Assembly (NCBI RefSeq): GCF_017873175.1 | Contig: NZ_JAGGJW010000005.1 | Location: 62,001 to 126,000, forward strand | Length of the DNA stretch: 64,000 nucleotides | Direction: 5' to 3' | DNA from: Neorhizobium petrolearium | Lineage (GTDB): Bacteria; Pseudomonadota; Alphaproteobacteria; Rhizobiales; Rhizobiaceae | Shown here: one piece after another, positions 63,277 to 64,000 of the stretch | Position numbering within the stretch: the stretch's first letter is position 1 | Layout: every line of letters starts with the position of its first letter | Notes under the pieces: model-generated | What the model saw: only the letters and a program-made list of their open reading frames with translations | What the model was told of the DNA's origin: nothing | Databases searched by the model: none | Translations under genes and position numbers: made by a program

Positions 63277-64000
63277 ATGATGCCAACGAAAGCGATTGTA
63301 AGCGAAGTCAGGACCCTGTCCTGCAGCAACTCCTGGCGCAACTACCATTTCCTGAAGATCACGACCGAAGACGGGATCGTCGGCTGGAGCGAATTCGATG
63401 AATATTTCGGCTCGCCCGCGGTATCGGCGGTGATCAACGAAATCTCCGGTCGCATGATCGGCAAGAGCGCAATGCATCACGAGCATATCCGCGAGGATCT
63501 GCGCAATGTCACTCGGCCGGGTTCCGGCGGCGTAGTCGGTCAGGCGCTCGGTGCGATCGAGAACGCGCTTCTCGATATCAAGGCCAAGGCGCTGGAGGTG
63601 CCTTGCCATGTCCTGCTTGGCGGCAAGGTGCGTGACAAGATCCGGGTCTATTGGTCCCATTGCGTATCCTACCGCACCCGCACGCAGCATTATTCGCCCG
63701 GCATCACAGATATCTCGGGCGTCGAGCAGATCGCCCGCGAGGTCGGAGAAAAAGGTTTCACCGCCCTTAAGACCAACATCTTCCATTATGATGCGCGCGA
63801 TCGCATCGAAGGCTGGTCGCCGGGCTTCGGCCGTCCCTATGAGACAAGCCGCAACGTCGAACGCAAGACACTCAAGGATTTGCGTCGGCATCTCGAGGTC
63901 ATGCGTGCGGAAGCAGGCGCCGACATCGACATGCTGCTCGACCTCAATTTCAACGCGAAGACCGATGGATACGTGAAGATCCTGCGTGAAATCGCCGATC
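63277..64000 (+). CDS. Enolase-superfamily (mandelate racemase/muconate lactonizing type) protein, 3' end outside window
   Basis: The frame is open from ATG-ATG at 63277/63280 (GAGGAAC upstream) to the window edge, giving 241 residues. The N-terminal capping domain (about 1-120) reads LKITTEDGIVGWSEFDEYFG and has GQALGAIENALLDIKAKALEVPCHVLLGG. The barrel begins with TALKTN and the first metal-ligand Asp in DMLLDLNFNAKT. The type is that of sugar-acid dehydratases, suiting the sugar-binding protein upstream, but the specificity residues lie partly beyond the window. Confidence 0.87.
   Translation, partial: MMPTKAIVSEVRTLSCSNSWRNYHFLKITTEDGIVGWSEFDEYFGSPAVSAVINEISGRMIGKSAMHHEHIREDLRNVTRPGSGGVVGQALGAIENALLDIKAKALEVPCHVLLGGKVRDKIRVYWSHCVSYRTRTQHYSPGITDISGVEQIAREVGEKGFTALKTNIFHYDARDRIEGWSPGFGRPYETSRNVERKTLKDLRRHLEVMRAEAGADIDMLLDLNFNAKTDGYVKILREIAD

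Noticed and set aside
1..64000. CRISPR arrays, tRNA or rRNA genes, phage genes, replication origin
   Set aside because: Looked for by eye on both strands; no repeat-spacer pattern, cloverleaf, rRNA motif, integrase or Rep protein was found.

Overview
The window reads as a 64 kb stretch of a Rhizobiaceae genome (Rhizobium/Agrobacterium/Sinorhizobium group). The reasons are many ABC importers with private regulators, an Atu4866-type small protein, coxMNOP and cyoABCD oxidase operons, and a panC-panB pair. In Rhizobium etli the panCB genes sit on a large plasmid, so a chromid or megaplasmid location is plausible here, but that is inference. No rRNA, tRNA, CRISPR array, replication origin or intact insertion sequence was seen.

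Layout. 1-1313: tail of an NfeD-type membrane protein and a slipin. 1342-8613: LacI regulator, two VOC-fold proteins and an aldo/keto reductase, divergent from a four-gene sugar ABC importer whose sigma70-like promoter is overlapped by a perfect palindrome. 8776-13225: five-gene haem-copper cytochrome c oxidase operon (coxMNOP plus a subunit IV-like protein). 13226-17456: worn region with an IS21-like end repeat, a decarboxylase pseudogene, an Atu4866-like gene divergent from a LysR gene, a DUF308-like membrane protein and a doubtful small gene. 17640-20691: a TetR gene and an operon for an exported protein, a cytochrome b and a Tat-exported molybdenum oxidoreductase, linked by two matching operators. 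20859-27619: Asp/Glu racemase, GntR/FCD regulator, FAD amino-acid dehydrogenase, M24 peptidase, DHDPS-family lyase and MFS transporter; this resembles (hydroxy)proline or D-amino-acid catabolism.

27934-32988: cyoABCD quinol oxidase with SURF1. 33544-35410: AraC regulator divergent from a short-chain dehydrogenase. 35370-37790: three accessory proteins of the PQQ/quinoprotein relay system, with no quinoprotein dehydrogenase in view. 37876-39571: panC-panB. 39789-43368: XRE-cupin regulator, GABA-type aminotransferase and a ThDP enzyme, with palindromic operators. 43369-51808: nine-gene reverse-strand operon headed by an IclR regulator, encoding a 569-residue protein of no recognised family, a second unassigned protein, an M19-type dipeptidase homologue with altered first-metal-site residues, a polyamine-type ABC importer and a RidA protein.

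52235-60378: peptide-type ABC importer with a fused two-domain ATPase, two nucleoside hydrolases and a DHDPS-family enzyme, divergent from a LysR regulator. 61738-64000: sugar-binding protein with a perfect palindrome upstream, a 13-bp hairpin, and an enolase-superfamily gene running off the window.

Most units follow one plan: a local regulator, an importer and a few catabolic enzymes, with candidate operators visible in the intergenic DNA. The least explained parts are the 43369-51808 operon and the nucleoside hydrolase/peptide-transporter operon.
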